Shown piece after piece: positions 21,347 through 32,671 of a DNA stretch of 64,000 bases. How positions within the stretch are numbered: the stretch's first letter is position 1; every line of letters starts with the position of its first letter. Under the pieces are notes generated by a model. That model was given only the letters and a program-made list of their open reading frames with translations, made no database searches and was not told the origin of the DNA. Both the position numbers and the translations under genes were made by a program. Source of the DNA: Panorpa germanica (Eukaryota; Arthropoda; Insecta; Mecoptera; Panorpidae). The stretch is from positions 22,470,207-22,534,206 of the forward strand of contig OY783208.1 in NCBI GenBank assembly GCA_963678705.1, read 5' to 3'.

Positions 21347-22066
21347 ATGGAGAATAGAAAATTTCAAGAAATAAACCGAGAAATTAATGTGCGTTTAAAT
21401 GAACCAACAGGAAATGTTTTTGAAAATATTAAAATAGAAATAGAGGAACCAGTTGTCAAAGAAGCAGCGCTATGTGATGAAATAAAAACAGAATTTAAAG
21501 AAGAACCAGACGATGGTTCAGAAGAAGCTGCACTTTTACCGCGAGATGACTACTTCATTAAATTCGAAGTTCCAGCTGAAAATCTCGCCGATCCACAAAA
21601 CAGTGATCAACTGCAATGTGAAATGAATACGAACCTGAAGCCTTATATTTGTGATGTATGTCACAAATTGTTTGACACTAAGGCAGAAATCAAAAAACAT
21701 TTGCGTGTACATTCCGCAAAGAAACTACATTCTTGTAATACATGTAGTAAAATATTTGCTGACTCGTCAACTTTAAAACGACATAAAAACATACACTTAG
21801 GTTTAAAACCATTTTCTTGCGACGTTTGTAATAAGACGTTTAGTCAAGCATCAACTTTAAGTGGACATAAAAACACACATTTAGGTTTAAAACCATTTTC
21901 TTGCGATGAATGTGGTAAAGCTTTTATTCATTCATCGAATTTAAAACAACATAAAAACACACATTTAGGTTTAAAACCGTTTTCTTGCGCTTTATGCGAT
22001 AACTGTTTTACGCGAGCTGAATATTTAAAGAAACATCAAAAAACTCATTTAGATTCTAGTGCTTAG
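21347..22066 (+). CDS. Type A C2H2 zinc-finger protein A2, 5 fingers
   Basis: 239 aa. The acidic N-terminus lacks two residues found in A1 (NEPTGNVF instead of NEPMYTGNVF), a variant shared with the copy at 57823. Five fingers: PYICDVC, LHSCNTC, CDVCNKTFSQASTLSGH, CDECGKAFIHSSNLKQH and the terminal CALCDNCFTRAEYLKKH. Linkers are LGLKPF. The ATG follows the shared acceptor; the frame ends in DSSA-TAG. Intact, so probably a functional nuclear DNA-binding protein with a short finger array. Confidence 0.85.
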   Translation: MENRKFQEINREINVRLNEPTGNVFENIKIEIEEPVVKEAALCDEIKTEFKEEPDDGSEEAALLPRDDYFIKFEVPAENLADPQNSDQLQCEMNTNLKPYICDVCHKLFDTKAEIKKHLRVHSAKKLHSCNTCSKIFADSSTLKRHKNIHLGLKPFSCDVCNKTFSQASTLSGHKNTHLGLKPFSCDECGKAFIHSSNLKQHKNTHLGLKPFSCALCDNCFTRAEYLKKHQKTHLDSSA

Positions 22067-22361
22067 ATGTGCCCCTCACATAACAACATGTACAAATTCT
22101 TTAATAAATATTATAAAAACTATTTAACGAATTATACTCGAATTATAAGTTTTATATTTTATTTATTAAATCGATAATTTAAACAAATTGTTGCATTAAT
22201 AACGTTAATTATAAAATAATATTATATTAATAAAATAATTCGTAATTTCAATTACATATTTTATTTCTAATTTTAAATTCAAATAATTGAATATATTGTT
22301 CAATAAAATATAGTTTTAATCTTGCAAACTACTTTTTTACTTTATTAAACATATGTGTACC

Positions 22362-22656
22362 AAATTTAAACTTTCGTTCAATTTCAAATGTTAAAAAAAT
22401 TAATAACAGCAAATATAATGAAAGATGCAAGAGGATTTTGGAGAGAGAGTTACGAGAGAAAGGCACAAGGAACATAAGATTTAGATTGGGAAACGAAGAG
22501 AAGGCAGCATATACTAGGAAAATAGAGAGAAAAGGATGTGCGGGAAAGAGATAGAAACGCTGGATCACATTAAGTATTCATGTGAGAAAAGAGTAAAAAG
22601 TGAAAACATTGTGCAGTTATTAAGGGGAAGATTTGGATGACAATGATAGTCAAAGG
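22362..22656 (+). mobile_element. Non-LTR retrotransposon 3' fragment
   Basis: The plus strand reads YNERCKRILERELREKG, then RFRLGNEEKAAYTRK, then a frameshift and LDHIKYSCEKRVKSE, matching the C-terminal region of the minus-strand element at 62190-62680. It is cut at about 22656, where the type D 3' flank begins. Confidence 0.65.
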
Positions 22657-23240
22657 TTTTATTGGATTCAAATCGTACACACTAAAAAGACGTAGCATTG
22701 CGACGGGGTAAACTCTAGTAATACTATAGATTGTAAAGCTGAAAGGCACACAATTAATGTAATAAAAAATTAATATAAAATACAATAAAACATTATTGTT
22801 ATAGACAAACATTTTTTAATAAACTGACACTTACAAAATTGCATAAAATACTTAAAACAATTTTATAAATATAACAACATTAGTTCATTCCAAATAATTA
22901 GCAAATAACACAACGATATCAACATAAAGAAATTTAAGTTTTTGAAAAACTAAAAAAAACAATTATAATAGAAACTTTACATAGAATAGAATAAAATTTC
23001 AGTTGTACTTATCTTAAAATACATTTGAAGAGACAATATTTAAAGTTTGAATCTTGATGAGGACTTCTATACTTTAATAACAATTAACATCTAGTTAACA
23101 TTAATTCTTAACAATTATTCCATCATAATTGTGTCAAATTGTATTTGACAAATATGGGAAAATACATTTAATAATATTTTACATACACTTAACGTGAATG
23201 AATAGACCTAAACGTGATAAAATCACTTTACGCATAACAT
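22657..23240. other. 3' flank of type D gene
   Basis: AT-rich; matches 4705-5273. Includes AAAGACGTAGCATTGCGACG and a short stretch like the 3' tail of the non-LTR element. No gene seen. Confidence 0.5.
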
Positions 23241-24655
23241 CTATTTTTTTGGTTTAATTGGTTTATTTTTTAAATGTTTCATAACATGCGTTTTCAACGC
23301 ATCCTTTCGACTAAACGATTCGTTACATAATTCACAAAAATGAGGTTTCTCTACTGTATGCCTCCGCCTATGTATAACTAGTGAAATATTCTGGGAAAAT
23401 GTTTTATCACACATATCACAAGAGTACGGTTTAACTCCTGTATGGATTCTAGAATGTACATCTAAACTACTTCTAGTAAAGAATGCTTTGTTACAAACTT
23501 CACATTTAAAAGGTTTATCTGCAGTATGCGTTTTCTCATGCACTCTTAAACAACCCTTCGAAACGAAAGATTTATTACAAACGCGACAATAAAAAGGTCT
23601 TTCACCTGTATGTCGACGCATATGAACCTGAAAGGATCTTTTCATTAAAAATGATTTCTGACAAAGGTTACAAGTAAATGGCTTTTCTCCATTATGTCGA
23701 CGAACATGATCTCGTAAACTATTACTATGACCGAAATTTTTCTGACATATTTCACAAGAATATGGTTTTTCTCCTGTGTGACTTCGAATGTGCGAAGTTA
23801 AAACATTTGCATCATTAAATGATTTGCTACATAGTTTACAACGATGTGGTTTCTCCCCAGTATGTGTTCGTTTGTGTTTAACATAATTACTTCGAAAAGT
23901 GAAAGCTTTGTCACAGACAGAGCAAGCATATGGTGTTTCTCCTGTATGCACCCGATAATGTCTTATCAGGTAACTATTTTCCGTAAATGATTTTCCACAT
24001 GCGTCACACGAAAAAGGTTTTATGCCTGAATGTAAGCGCTGATGTGCTCGCAAACTGCTTCTTTCAGTAAATGTACTTTTACATTCACTACAAGAAAATT
24101 TCTTAATTCCAGTATGTTTCTGTTGATGTGCAAGTAAACTTTTCTTTTGAGCGAAGGAGTGATAGCATATTTTGCAGGAAAAAGGTTTCTCTTCAAAATG
24201 TATTCTCATATGTATTTCCAAACGAATTTTCTGAGGAAACGACCTGCTACATGTATAACATTCAAAACGTTCATTTTCAGGTTTCTTCTTCTTTTTAGAT
24301 TTCTCACGTTTCTTACTCTTTTTAGACTTCTTTGGAAGATCAAGATCAAATTTATCATTTCCACGACCTTTACATGCACTAGTTGTTTCCATGTGCTTCA
24401 TTAAATCTTCGACATTGCTAAAAACTTCAGAGCAAACTTCACAGCAAACCATTGCAAAACTTCTTCTTTAATTTCATCTAAGTTATATAAAGGCTGTGAA
24501 CTAGAAGATGGAATATTTTCGATAGGTTCTTCTTTTATTTCTGTTTTAATAAGTTCTTCACCATTATGCAAGTCTTCAACTTCCAGTTTTATTTTTGTGT
24601 TTATATTTTCCCGGCTATCCAACAGTTCGCTATCAAAAATAACATCAATATCCAT
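23241..24655 (-). pseudogene. Type D C2H2 zinc-finger gene with internal frameshift
   Basis: On the minus strand, ATG 24655 (MDIDVIFDSELLD) opens ~70 codons with IKLE, IKTE and two IKEE SUMO-type motifs. The frame is then lost near 24455-24470. From ATG 24452 a 403-aa frame runs to 23241: an odd first finger (CCEVC, ending KHMETTSAC), a lysine-rich spacer and 12 canonical C2H2 fingers with TGEKP-type linkers. A TTATTTCAG acceptor lies 27-40 bp before the first ATG. No intron fits between the two frames. Either a one-base lesion or error splits the gene, or translation starts at 24452 and makes a finger-only protein. It faces against its neighbours. Confidence 0.75.
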
Positions 24656-24814
24656 TGCGGTTTGTTGTCGTTTCTTTTACGAAACTAAACTGAAATAATA
24701 AAAAGTTGAAGATTAGATAATTAGCATTAGCATATTTCTCATACTACGCCTGTGATATACACTAAATCTTTGCCTATTAATACAATCAAAGTAAACTACA
24801 ACCAAACCCTGAAA

Positions 24815-24880
24815 AATATTTCGATGGAACAAGATTCGAACCCTAAAACAATTTACATCACGCTCTCGACTACTAAATCG
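24815..24880 (-). repeat. Possible tRNA-derived SINE head
   Basis: The minus strand contains GGTTCGAATC (24833-24842), a good Pol III box B, preceded at suitable distance by TTTAGTAGTCGAGAGCG, similar to a box A. The stems of a real tRNA do not pair. Low confidence. Confidence 0.25.
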
Positions 24881-24891
24881 TTAAACAACAA

Positions 24892-25770
24892 TGGGCTTGT
24901 GTCCTCATTTTTTAGTGGTCGATTTTTCAATTACTGATTGAAATGGATGTTAATAAATGTGTATTGGCGTGTCTATTTTATTAAATATCTAAATATTGAC
25001 GGAGATATAGCAATTAAAAGTTTGAATTGTAGTTTTAGCGCTAGAAATGGTCGACCATATTTGTATGACGTGAAATGCATTTTAACGTGAGTTATTTGTT
25101 GAGTAGGTCAGTGATGTGATAATGTTCTGTAGCTGTTGGTAGTCAAATACCCAGTAAACATTTTAGAGTCACTCTGACATCATATTGAAGATGCGTCATT
25201 ATTTTTTTGTCATAAAAGAGTTCATTTATAGTTCAGTTTCTCACATTTTTTCATATAAAATGTCTACTTTATCGGCTACAGATGACAGAACCACTCCACC
25301 TGTCGGAATACAAATGAAGATAAAGTTCATGCGAACTATAATTGAAGTGAAATAGTGAGAGAAACGTCACTAAATAGGGCACTTCACCAAATTGTTTACT
25401 GGGTAATGAAGTCAAATCAAAGAATAATAAGTTTTCATTTTATTTAACCCTGCTAAGGCAGACATAGTATTTAAACTTTATTGTTCCTTAAAATTGTTGT
25501 AAATAATATTTGATATTTTGATATATAAATACATATATCTCTACTATGTGGTAACCTTACACACGGATTGTGATGTCACATGCACTTGGAATGTGTACAA
25601 CGTTGAATCCGTTTAATAATTAAAGGGAAAAAATGACTTTTTTAATTGTTATTATCTTCTAACATATAAGGAGTTATTAAAAAATAATTGAACATTTGAG
25701 GTTCTAGTAACCAACTTTATAAATTATATAGTACACTCTTAAAGAAATTAAGACAAAGGACACAAGCCCA
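24892..25770 (+). mobile_element. MITE-1 copy with a nested MITE
   Basis: Ends TGGGCTTGTGTCCTC and GACACAAGCCCA. It is interrupted at 25148-25405 by a different element (separate entry); without it the copy is about 620 bp. Confidence 0.8.
25150..25403. mobile_element. Nested TA-duplicating MITE (CCCAGTAAAC ends)
   Basis: 254 bp with inverted ends CCCAGTAAAC...GTTTACTGGG and TA on each side (25148-25149, 25404-25405). The host MITE-1 sequence GTCAAATAATCAAG is split exactly at its TA. The TA duplication fits a Tc1/mariner-type non-autonomous element. Only copy seen here. Confidence 0.8.
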
Positions 25771-25816
25771 TTTTGGGAAATCACCAGCAAATATTAGAGA
25801 GATTCGAAGCAAAAAC

Positions 25817-26239
25817 GGTAATTATTCGATATAGCTACACCTTTTGTTTTGAACCTTATAAAGAAAACTATTGCACTTTTGTATATTTTCTGGTGCTTTC
25901 ATTATAGTGAAAATATGTACAAATCACACGTAATATACCTTATATAATTTTTTATTAAAAAATAGACAGAATTTATGCTTAAAGTTGACCAATAAATGTG
26001 AAATATGAAGCCATTTTGATTTATATATGAAACAATGTCATACTATTTCTAAACTCAAATTTGAAATTCTAACTTAAACCATTAATATTGTCATTTTCTA
26101 AATATAAAAATGGTATAATGTATGTTACGTAAGATTTGTACATGTTTCTAGTATACAACAAATGTCATAAAACATACAAAAATGCAGTAGCTTTTTTATA
26201 AGATTCAAATCAAAGGTGTAGCTATATTGAATAATTACC
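25817..26239 (-). mobile_element. Diverged, larger MITE-2 relative
   Basis: Inverted ends GGTAATTATTCGATATAGCT and, at right, the complement of GGTAATTATTCAATATAGCT, extended for about 65 bp. Internal AAAGTTGACCA matches the MITE-2 interior in reverse. No clear target duplication. Confidence 0.55.
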
Positions 26240-27529
26240 AAAATTGAAGTTTAACTATAAATAAGATGTAATCTATTATATGTTTCATTTTCGTTTATAA
26301 CAACGCATATACAACATTATTCAAGATATTTTATGACAGTATCTCAAATGTATTAAAGTAAAACCAATATTATCAAAACAATCTTAAACTATAACTTCAG
26401 ATTTATATTTTACACACAAATTCAGCTTTAATCAATATATTATATAAATTTTACATAAACAAATATCTATTGAATATATCTATTCAATATAAACTATTGA
26501 AAGGGAATATAGCTGTCACTTTTGTATTGTAAATAGCATTTTTTCTTAAATTTTATCGTCTTTTGTCTTTCTTATATATCAAAAGATCATAAAGATCTTT
26601 TCTTTTCTTGCATTCATTACCTGGAACAGTACTCCGCAAAATATAATTGCAATTGTTTACAATCTACATGAAAATAAACAAGAATAAAGGATCTAAAATG
26701 TCTTGTGTAACATTGTCAGATTGTTTTTTCTTTTGTACTTAGATATGCCGAAATAATTTATTTATAGTGTAATATTTGTATTGCTATTCGTAAAGTTGAT
26801 AATTCAAACAAAATAACATTATGCATTGTTTACAATAACATATGTTAACAATCAAATTGCATAATAACATAGAATATAGCATTGTAAAACACAAAAGACA
26901 TTTATTATACTTCCAAATACATGAAATGAATCGGTAAACCATCAAAATTATAAAGATTGCACGATTATGGATTGATAAGAAATATTTAAATGAGGTTAGA
27001 ATGAATTAGTTGATACTTACACCAAAAGAATGTCATGTTAACTTGTCAAGATTTGACATTAAAACTTGAATACATTTTTACATATAATATAATTTATTAA
27101 ATAAAATGTACAGGTATATTTTATGACATTTCATTGTGAAACCCGGGAAGGTAAGCTACAAGTTATCATTTTAGCATTTGTAGTACAGTCACTCATCTTT
27201 TATACATCTACGCAAGAATCACAGCTAATTTATTTTATCAATAATTCACAGTCTTTCTCATTCCATTGTTGGTGGGGTCAATAAAACGCGTTTACATCAA
27301 CATTTAAATACTGATTATCAAATTCCAGTGACCTTCATGTTTTGAAAGTGTTTTTTAATATCTAAAATTTTAGCTATAATAGCTATAACCATTATTATTG
27401 TTTATTTCTTAATAAAAAGAGCTATAAGCATATTAAGTAGTGATATTAGTCTCTTGACTATATTAAAGCCGCATAAACATACAAAAATTAAGTAGTTTTT
27501 TTTACAAATTTCAAAACAAAAGGTGTTCC
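26240..27529. other. AT-rich intergenic sequence
   Basis: No gene or RNA supported. The last ~50 bp (ACATACAAAAATTAAGTAGT and onward) resembles an end of MITE-2, cut by the MITE-1 insertion at 27530. Confidence 0.5.
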
Positions 27530-28165
27530 TGGGCTTGTGTCCTATGTCTTAATTTCTATAAAAGTGTACTATATATTGATAAAGTGGGTTACTAGAACCT
27601 CAAATGTTCAATTATTTTTTAATAACTCCTTATATGTTAAGAGATATTAACAATTAAAAAAGTCATTTTGTCTCTTTAATTATTAAAGGGATTCAACGTT
27701 GTACACATTCCAAGTGCATGTGACATCACAATCCTTGTGTAAGGTTACCAACCTTATAGCTCATAAATCTATGCTATATGTATTTATATATCAAAATATC
27801 AAATATTATTTACAGCTATTTCGAGGAACAATCAAATTTCAATATTATGTCTGCCTTAGCAGGGTTAAATAAAATAAAAACTTATTATTTTTTGACTTGA
27901 CTTGATTATTTTGACTACCAACAGCTGCAGAACATTACTACAGCACTGACCTACTCAACAAATAACTGACGTTAAAATGCATTTCACGTCATACAAATAT
28001 GGCCGACCATTTCTAGTGCTAAAACTATAATTCAAACTTTTAATTACTATATCTCCGTCAACATTTAGATATTTAATAAAATAGACACGCCAATACACAT
28101 TTATTAACATCAAGTTCAAACAACGATTGAAAAATCGACCACTAAAAAATGAGGACACAAGCCCA
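27530..28165 (-). mobile_element. MITE-1 copy, full length, reverse
   Basis: Begins TGGGCTTGTGTCCTATGTCT, ends GAGGACACAAGCCCA. Standard (non-chimeric) arrangement. Confidence 0.8.
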
Positions 28166-28879
28166 TTATCAGCCGAACTTAAATATAGAGCAAAACAAAC
28201 ACCATACTTTGAAGCGAGCTCGAAAAATTGTCAGAAGGGGTACAAAATAGGGGTCTATAAATTACCACTACATACCAATGTGTTTTGAGGTCGTTCTTTT
28301 AAAGATTTATAGAAATGAAGTCATATTTCACAAGCCCATTTTGTTCATCGCATGCATCTGATAACGACCTAACCTAGAATATTGACAACAAGTGTGTGCT
28401 GGGCCTTTAAGAAATGGATGATTTAAATACAAATAGCATGTATTGTATTTTATATGATAAATAAATAATTATAAAAGTATTTAATTCCCGCATGATTGGA
28501 TTTTAAAATATTTATATATAATTAACAAAAAGAATCTATAAAATAGGTTAGTAAAGATTCAAATTAAAGATAGACATTACCTTTTTAATAAGGTTGCGAA
28601 CACTGCTTAAGTCAGGTTTCACACCTATTAAAATTTCCGCCGACTACTACACACGGCGTAATATTTTGTGCATGCACGGGAAATTTCGTACAATTAAAAA
28701 ATTAATTTTCAGTATTATAAAGATCATGTAAATGTTGCTCACAAAACCACCCTTAATGGAATGAGAGACATTGTAAATTATTGATGAAATAAATCACTGA
28801 CAGATGCTGCGTAGTTGTTTGGTAAGTGATATAGACTGTTCAATAAGAAGAAAAATAATCACTTGTAGCTTCCGTGTAA
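28166..28879. other. Intergenic sequence with a truncated MITE-1 end
   Basis: No gene seen. Bases 28301-28338 (TTTATAGAAATGAAGTCATA and onward, ending CACAAGCCCA) are a solo right end of MITE-1. Confidence 0.5.
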
Positions 28880-29567
28880 TGGGCTTGTGTCCTATGTTTT
28901 AATTTCTATAAAAGTGTACTATATATTGATAAAGTGGGTTACTAGAACCTCAAATGTTCAATTATTTTTTAATAACTCCTTATATGTTAGGAGATATTAA
29001 CAATTAAAAAAGTCATTTTGTCTCTTTAATTATTAAAAGGATTCAACGTTGTACAACATTCCAACTGCAAGTGACCTCACAATCGGTAGTTGCTATATTT
29101 TTATATAACAGAGCGTAAAAGAGATATTATTCCTGACAAAACTCTGACAAGTTTACAGGTTACCAACCTTACAGCTCATAAATCTCTGCTATATGTATAT
29201 ATATCAAATGTTATTTACAACTATTTCAAGGAACAGTAAAATTTCAATATTATGTCTGCTGTAACAGGGTTAAATAAAATAAAAACTTATTATTTTTTGA
29301 TTTGACTTGATAATTTCGACTACCAACAGGTACAGAACATTACCACAGCACTGACCTAATCAACAAATAACTGACGTTAAAATGCATATCACGTCATACA
29401 AATGGTCGACATCTCAAGCGCTAAAACTACAAGTCAAATTTTTATTTGCTATATCTCCGTCAATATTTAGATATTTAATAAAATAGACACGCCAATACAC
29501 ATTTATTAACATCAATTTTAATCAACAATTGAAAAATCTACACCTAAAAAATGAGGACATAAGCTCA
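28880..29567 (-). mobile_element. MITE-1 copy, variant subfamily, reverse
   Basis: Starts TGGGCTTGTGTCCTATG, ends GAGGACATAAGCTCA (two changes in the TIR). It carries the alternative middle segment seen at 16010 and 51233. Confidence 0.75.
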
Positions 29568-30207
29568 TTAAAGGTTAAAATGTGAGCTTAGCGACATTTG
29601 CTGTTGTCATACTGATGTTGCCCACATCAACGGGCATGCTCGGTTCAAACCCGATAGTCAAGTGTGTAGAGGGCCTTTAGTCTAATGTTGGCAGTACGTA
29701 AGTTGATTTATAAAAACCTTACTTTGCATCTCTGACCTTAACTTGACATACCTCTTAGATTAAAGTTAACTTTTTACAGCTAAATCAAATAAATATTATT
29801 AGTATTTGGTTCTTATTAAGTTAATATTCTAGAAACATAAAACTATCAACACCAGATATAATACAACAACTGATATTTGAGAAAATTATAAATTAATATA
29901 TGAAGGTATTTCAACTTTTAATTTTTAAATGAAAAACTTTGTTAGTTTATTATTTCGGGAGTAATAAACCTAAAGATCAAAATGATTAATTGCTCTTGAT
30001 TTTTACATGAACTTAATTTATGTTTTATAGAGTACTAATTTATTACAATTAAGTTTTTACCTGTATTCAACTTAACCTCACTTATTCACCTTCAATATTT
30101 CAAATGGTTACTTTCATTTTTTAAGCTCTTTAGATTTATTTGTTTTAACGGATTGCGAAAATGTATTTCTTTTTGTTTTTAGTAAACTCAAAAACTGTTT
30201 TACTATA
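29568..30207 (+). promoter_or_regulatory. A3 upstream region lacking the shared TATA part
   Basis: Homology to the other A upstream blocks starts only at about 29727 (TCTCTGACCTTAACTTGACA) and runs to the acceptor and ATG. The first ~280 bp of the block, with TATATAAG, is replaced by unique sequence and a MITE-1 copy. Bases 29644-29662 contain a T-arm-like GGTTCAAACCC that does not fold into a tRNA. Confidence 0.4.
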
Positions 30208-31017
30208 ATGGAGAATAGAAAATTTCAAGAAATAAAACGAGAAATTGATGTGCGTTTAAATGAACCAATGTACACAGGAAATGTTTTTGAAAATATTAAA
30301 ATAGAAATAGAGGAACCAGTTGTCAAAGAAGCAGCGCTATGTGATGAAATAAAAACAGAAATTAAAGAAGAATCAGACGATGGTTCAGAAGAAGCTGCAC
30401 TTTTACCGCGAGATGATTACTTCATTAAATTCGAAGTTCCAGCTGAAAATCTCGCCGATCCACAAAACAGTGATCAACTACAATGTGAAATGAATACGAA
30501 CCTGAAGCCTTATATCTGTGATGTATGTCACAAATTGTTTGACACTAAGGCAGAAATCATAAAACATTTGCGTGTACATTCCGCAAAGAAACTACATTCT
30601 TGTAATACATGTAGTAAAATATTTGCTGACTCGTCAACTTTAAAACGACATAAAAACATACATTTAGGTTTGAAACCATTTTCTTGCGACGTTTGTAATA
30701 AGACGTTTAGTCAATCCTCAAGTTTAAAACATCATAAAAAGACACATTTAGGATTAAAACCATTTTCTTGTGATGAATGCAATAAAGCGTTCAACCATTC
30801 TTCAAATTTAAAAAAACATAAGAACACACATTTAGGTTTAAAACCATTTTCTTGCAACGAATGTGATAAAACGTTTAGTCAAGAACCGCATTTAAAACGG
30901 CATAAAAACACACATTTAGGTTTAAAACCGTTTTCTTGCGCTTTATGTAATAAATGCTTTACGCGAGCTGAATATTTAAAGAAACATCAAAAAACTCATT
31001 TAGATTCAAGTGCTTAG
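30208..31017 (+). CDS. Type A C2H2 zinc-finger protein A3, 6 fingers
   Basis: 269 aa. SUMO-type sites at K10 (IKRE), K31 (IKIE), K49 (IKTE), K53 (IKEE) and K74 (IKFE). The first finger cysteine is residue 104. Six fingers: PYICDVC, LHSCNTC, SQSSSLKHH, NHSSNLKKH, SQEPHLKRH and the terminal CALCNKCFTRAEYLKKH. ATG 30208 directly follows the shared acceptor; here the upstream TTG-initiated extension is broken by a deletion, supporting ATG as the real start. Intact. Confidence 0.85.
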   Translation: MENRKFQEIKREIDVRLNEPMYTGNVFENIKIEIEEPVVKEAALCDEIKTEIKEESDDGSEEAALLPRDDYFIKFEVPAENLADPQNSDQLQCEMNTNLKPYICDVCHKLFDTKAEIIKHLRVHSAKKLHSCNTCSKIFADSSTLKRHKNIHLGLKPFSCDVCNKTFSQSSSLKHHKKTHLGLKPFSCDECNKAFNHSSNLKKHKNTHLGLKPFSCNECDKTFSQEPHLKRHKNTHLGLKPFSCALCNKCFTRAEYLKKHQKTHLDSSA

Positions 31018-31094
31018 ATGTGCCCCTCACATAACAATATGTACAAATTCTTTAATAAATATTATAAAAACTATTTAACGAATTATACTCTACT

Positions 31095-31810
31095 CTAATA
31101 ATTTGAACTTTCGTTCAATTACAAATGTTAAAAAATATAATGAAATATGCAAGAGGATTTTGGAGAGAGAGTTACGAGAGAAATGCACAAGGAACATAAG
31201 ATTTAGATTGGGAAACGAAGAGAAGGCAGCATATAGCAGGAAAATATAGAGCAAAGGATGAGCAGCAAAGAAATAGAAACGCTGGAACACATTAGGTATT
31301 CATGTGAGAAAAGAGTAAAAAGTGAAAAGAAGATTGTGAAGTTATTAAGGGGAACATTTGGATGACAAAAATAGGTGAAGGCGTGAGGAATACGAGGGAA
31401 TTACAGACTAGAAAAATTAGAGAGAGTAACAGGAAGAGAGAAGGAATCGACCAAATAATGTGTTAGAAATAACGCAGCAGCTGTTGATGTGAAAGATTAA
31501 AGGAGTACAACATTTTATATTTAAATAAATCGTGTTCAATATTTTCGTTAACCCCTGTGAACATAGTTTATAAACCTCTGATGAGCAATAAACCTGGCGT
31601 CAAGAAAAGCAAAACCACTTTACAGGTGTAAATTCAAGAAAGAAGAAGAAGCAGGAAACGGTGAGAATGAAGGAGGAGTAGGGAACATGGTGAGATAAGG
31701 TCAAGAAAAGAAGAAGCAGAAAGTACTTTTGGAAGTAGGAAAAGTCTAGAATACTTAAGTTTGAATTCATATAAAAATTAAATGTATTAGGAAATATCCT
31801 ATATTATTAA
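31095..31810 (+). mobile_element. Non-LTR retrotransposon 3' fragment
   Basis: Same decayed C-terminal coding and 3' UTR sequence as 3295-4030, including GAAGCAGAAAGTACTTTTGG. Follows A3 by 78 bp. Confidence 0.6.
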
Positions 31811-32191
31811 TGTTCCAAGTGTATGTATATTTATATGTTTATATGTTTGTTTGTTGCTGAAATTCGTATGGTAGAATGAAAACGGCTCCCTCAATGTTTT
31901 TGAAACTTTGCTATTTCGTAGAGAAAAAATTTCTAAGACTTTTAGCGTCCCCGAATTTTCCCCTAAATTTCCTGGAAACCCGTAATTTTGGAAAAACTAA
32001 AAAAAAAATTTTTGCTTTTTGGTCTATAACTTTTAATTCGTAAAAGATAGAAAGTTGAAATTTGGCATGTGTATTACGATGTTCAATTTTAACATGTTTT
32101 GAAATTAGGAATTGATAAATTGGAAATTGGGGCGTGGTTGAAAAAATTAGAGGACCTGGCTAAAAACTAAACTAAAATTAAACTAAAAAAA
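31811..32191 (+). repeat. Family R repeat copy
   Basis: Begins near TGTTCCAAGTGTATGT; near-identical to 4031-4390, then cut where a zinc-finger gene tail begins. Confidence 0.5.
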
Positions 32192-32242
32192 TTAAAGCAA
32201 CATCAAAAAACTCATTTAGATTTAAGTGTCTTCTTCACCTAA
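32192..32242 (+). pseudogene. Zinc-finger gene tail fragment
   Basis: About 16 codons: LKQHQKTHLDLSVFFT-TAA, the end of the last finger and C-terminus of a type A/B gene, directly fused to family R repeat sequence. A second copy lies at 38630. The rest of the gene is gone. Confidence 0.7.
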
Positions 32243-32671
32243 CAATATGTACAATTTTTTTAATAAATATTATAAAAACTATTTAACGAATTATACTGTA
32301 AGTTTGATATTGAAATATAGACACTGTATTATTTTATTTTAATCTATTTTATTAAATCAATAATATGTATAGTGATTTCCCTGTCATTTACTTTTTTATT
32401 TCATTAAACAACCATACATATTCCAATTTTGAACTTTCTACCTTTTTCCCAATTCAACTTTCTGTTTCTATTATGAAAGAAAATCTTTCCAGAATATTTG
32501 GTTAATTTTGGAACACGCATTTTGCTCCTTTAAGCAGCAAAATGTTGCCAAATTCATTATTTATTTTAACATTTTTGTCAAATTACAAATTATTTATTGT
32601 TTTATGACAAATTCATTTATATTTGCGCCACCAGAGACCTCTTTCATCAACCAGATTACTGCTGGACACAA
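32243..32671. other. 3' flank shared by zinc-finger genes
   Basis: AATAAA soon after the tail fragment, then AT-rich sequence like 18315-18764. No gene. Confidence 0.5.

Noticed and set aside
29620-29690. tRNA gene suggested by GGTTCAAACCC
   Set aside because: Only a T-arm-like hairpin is present; no acceptor stem or anticodon arm can be paired around it.
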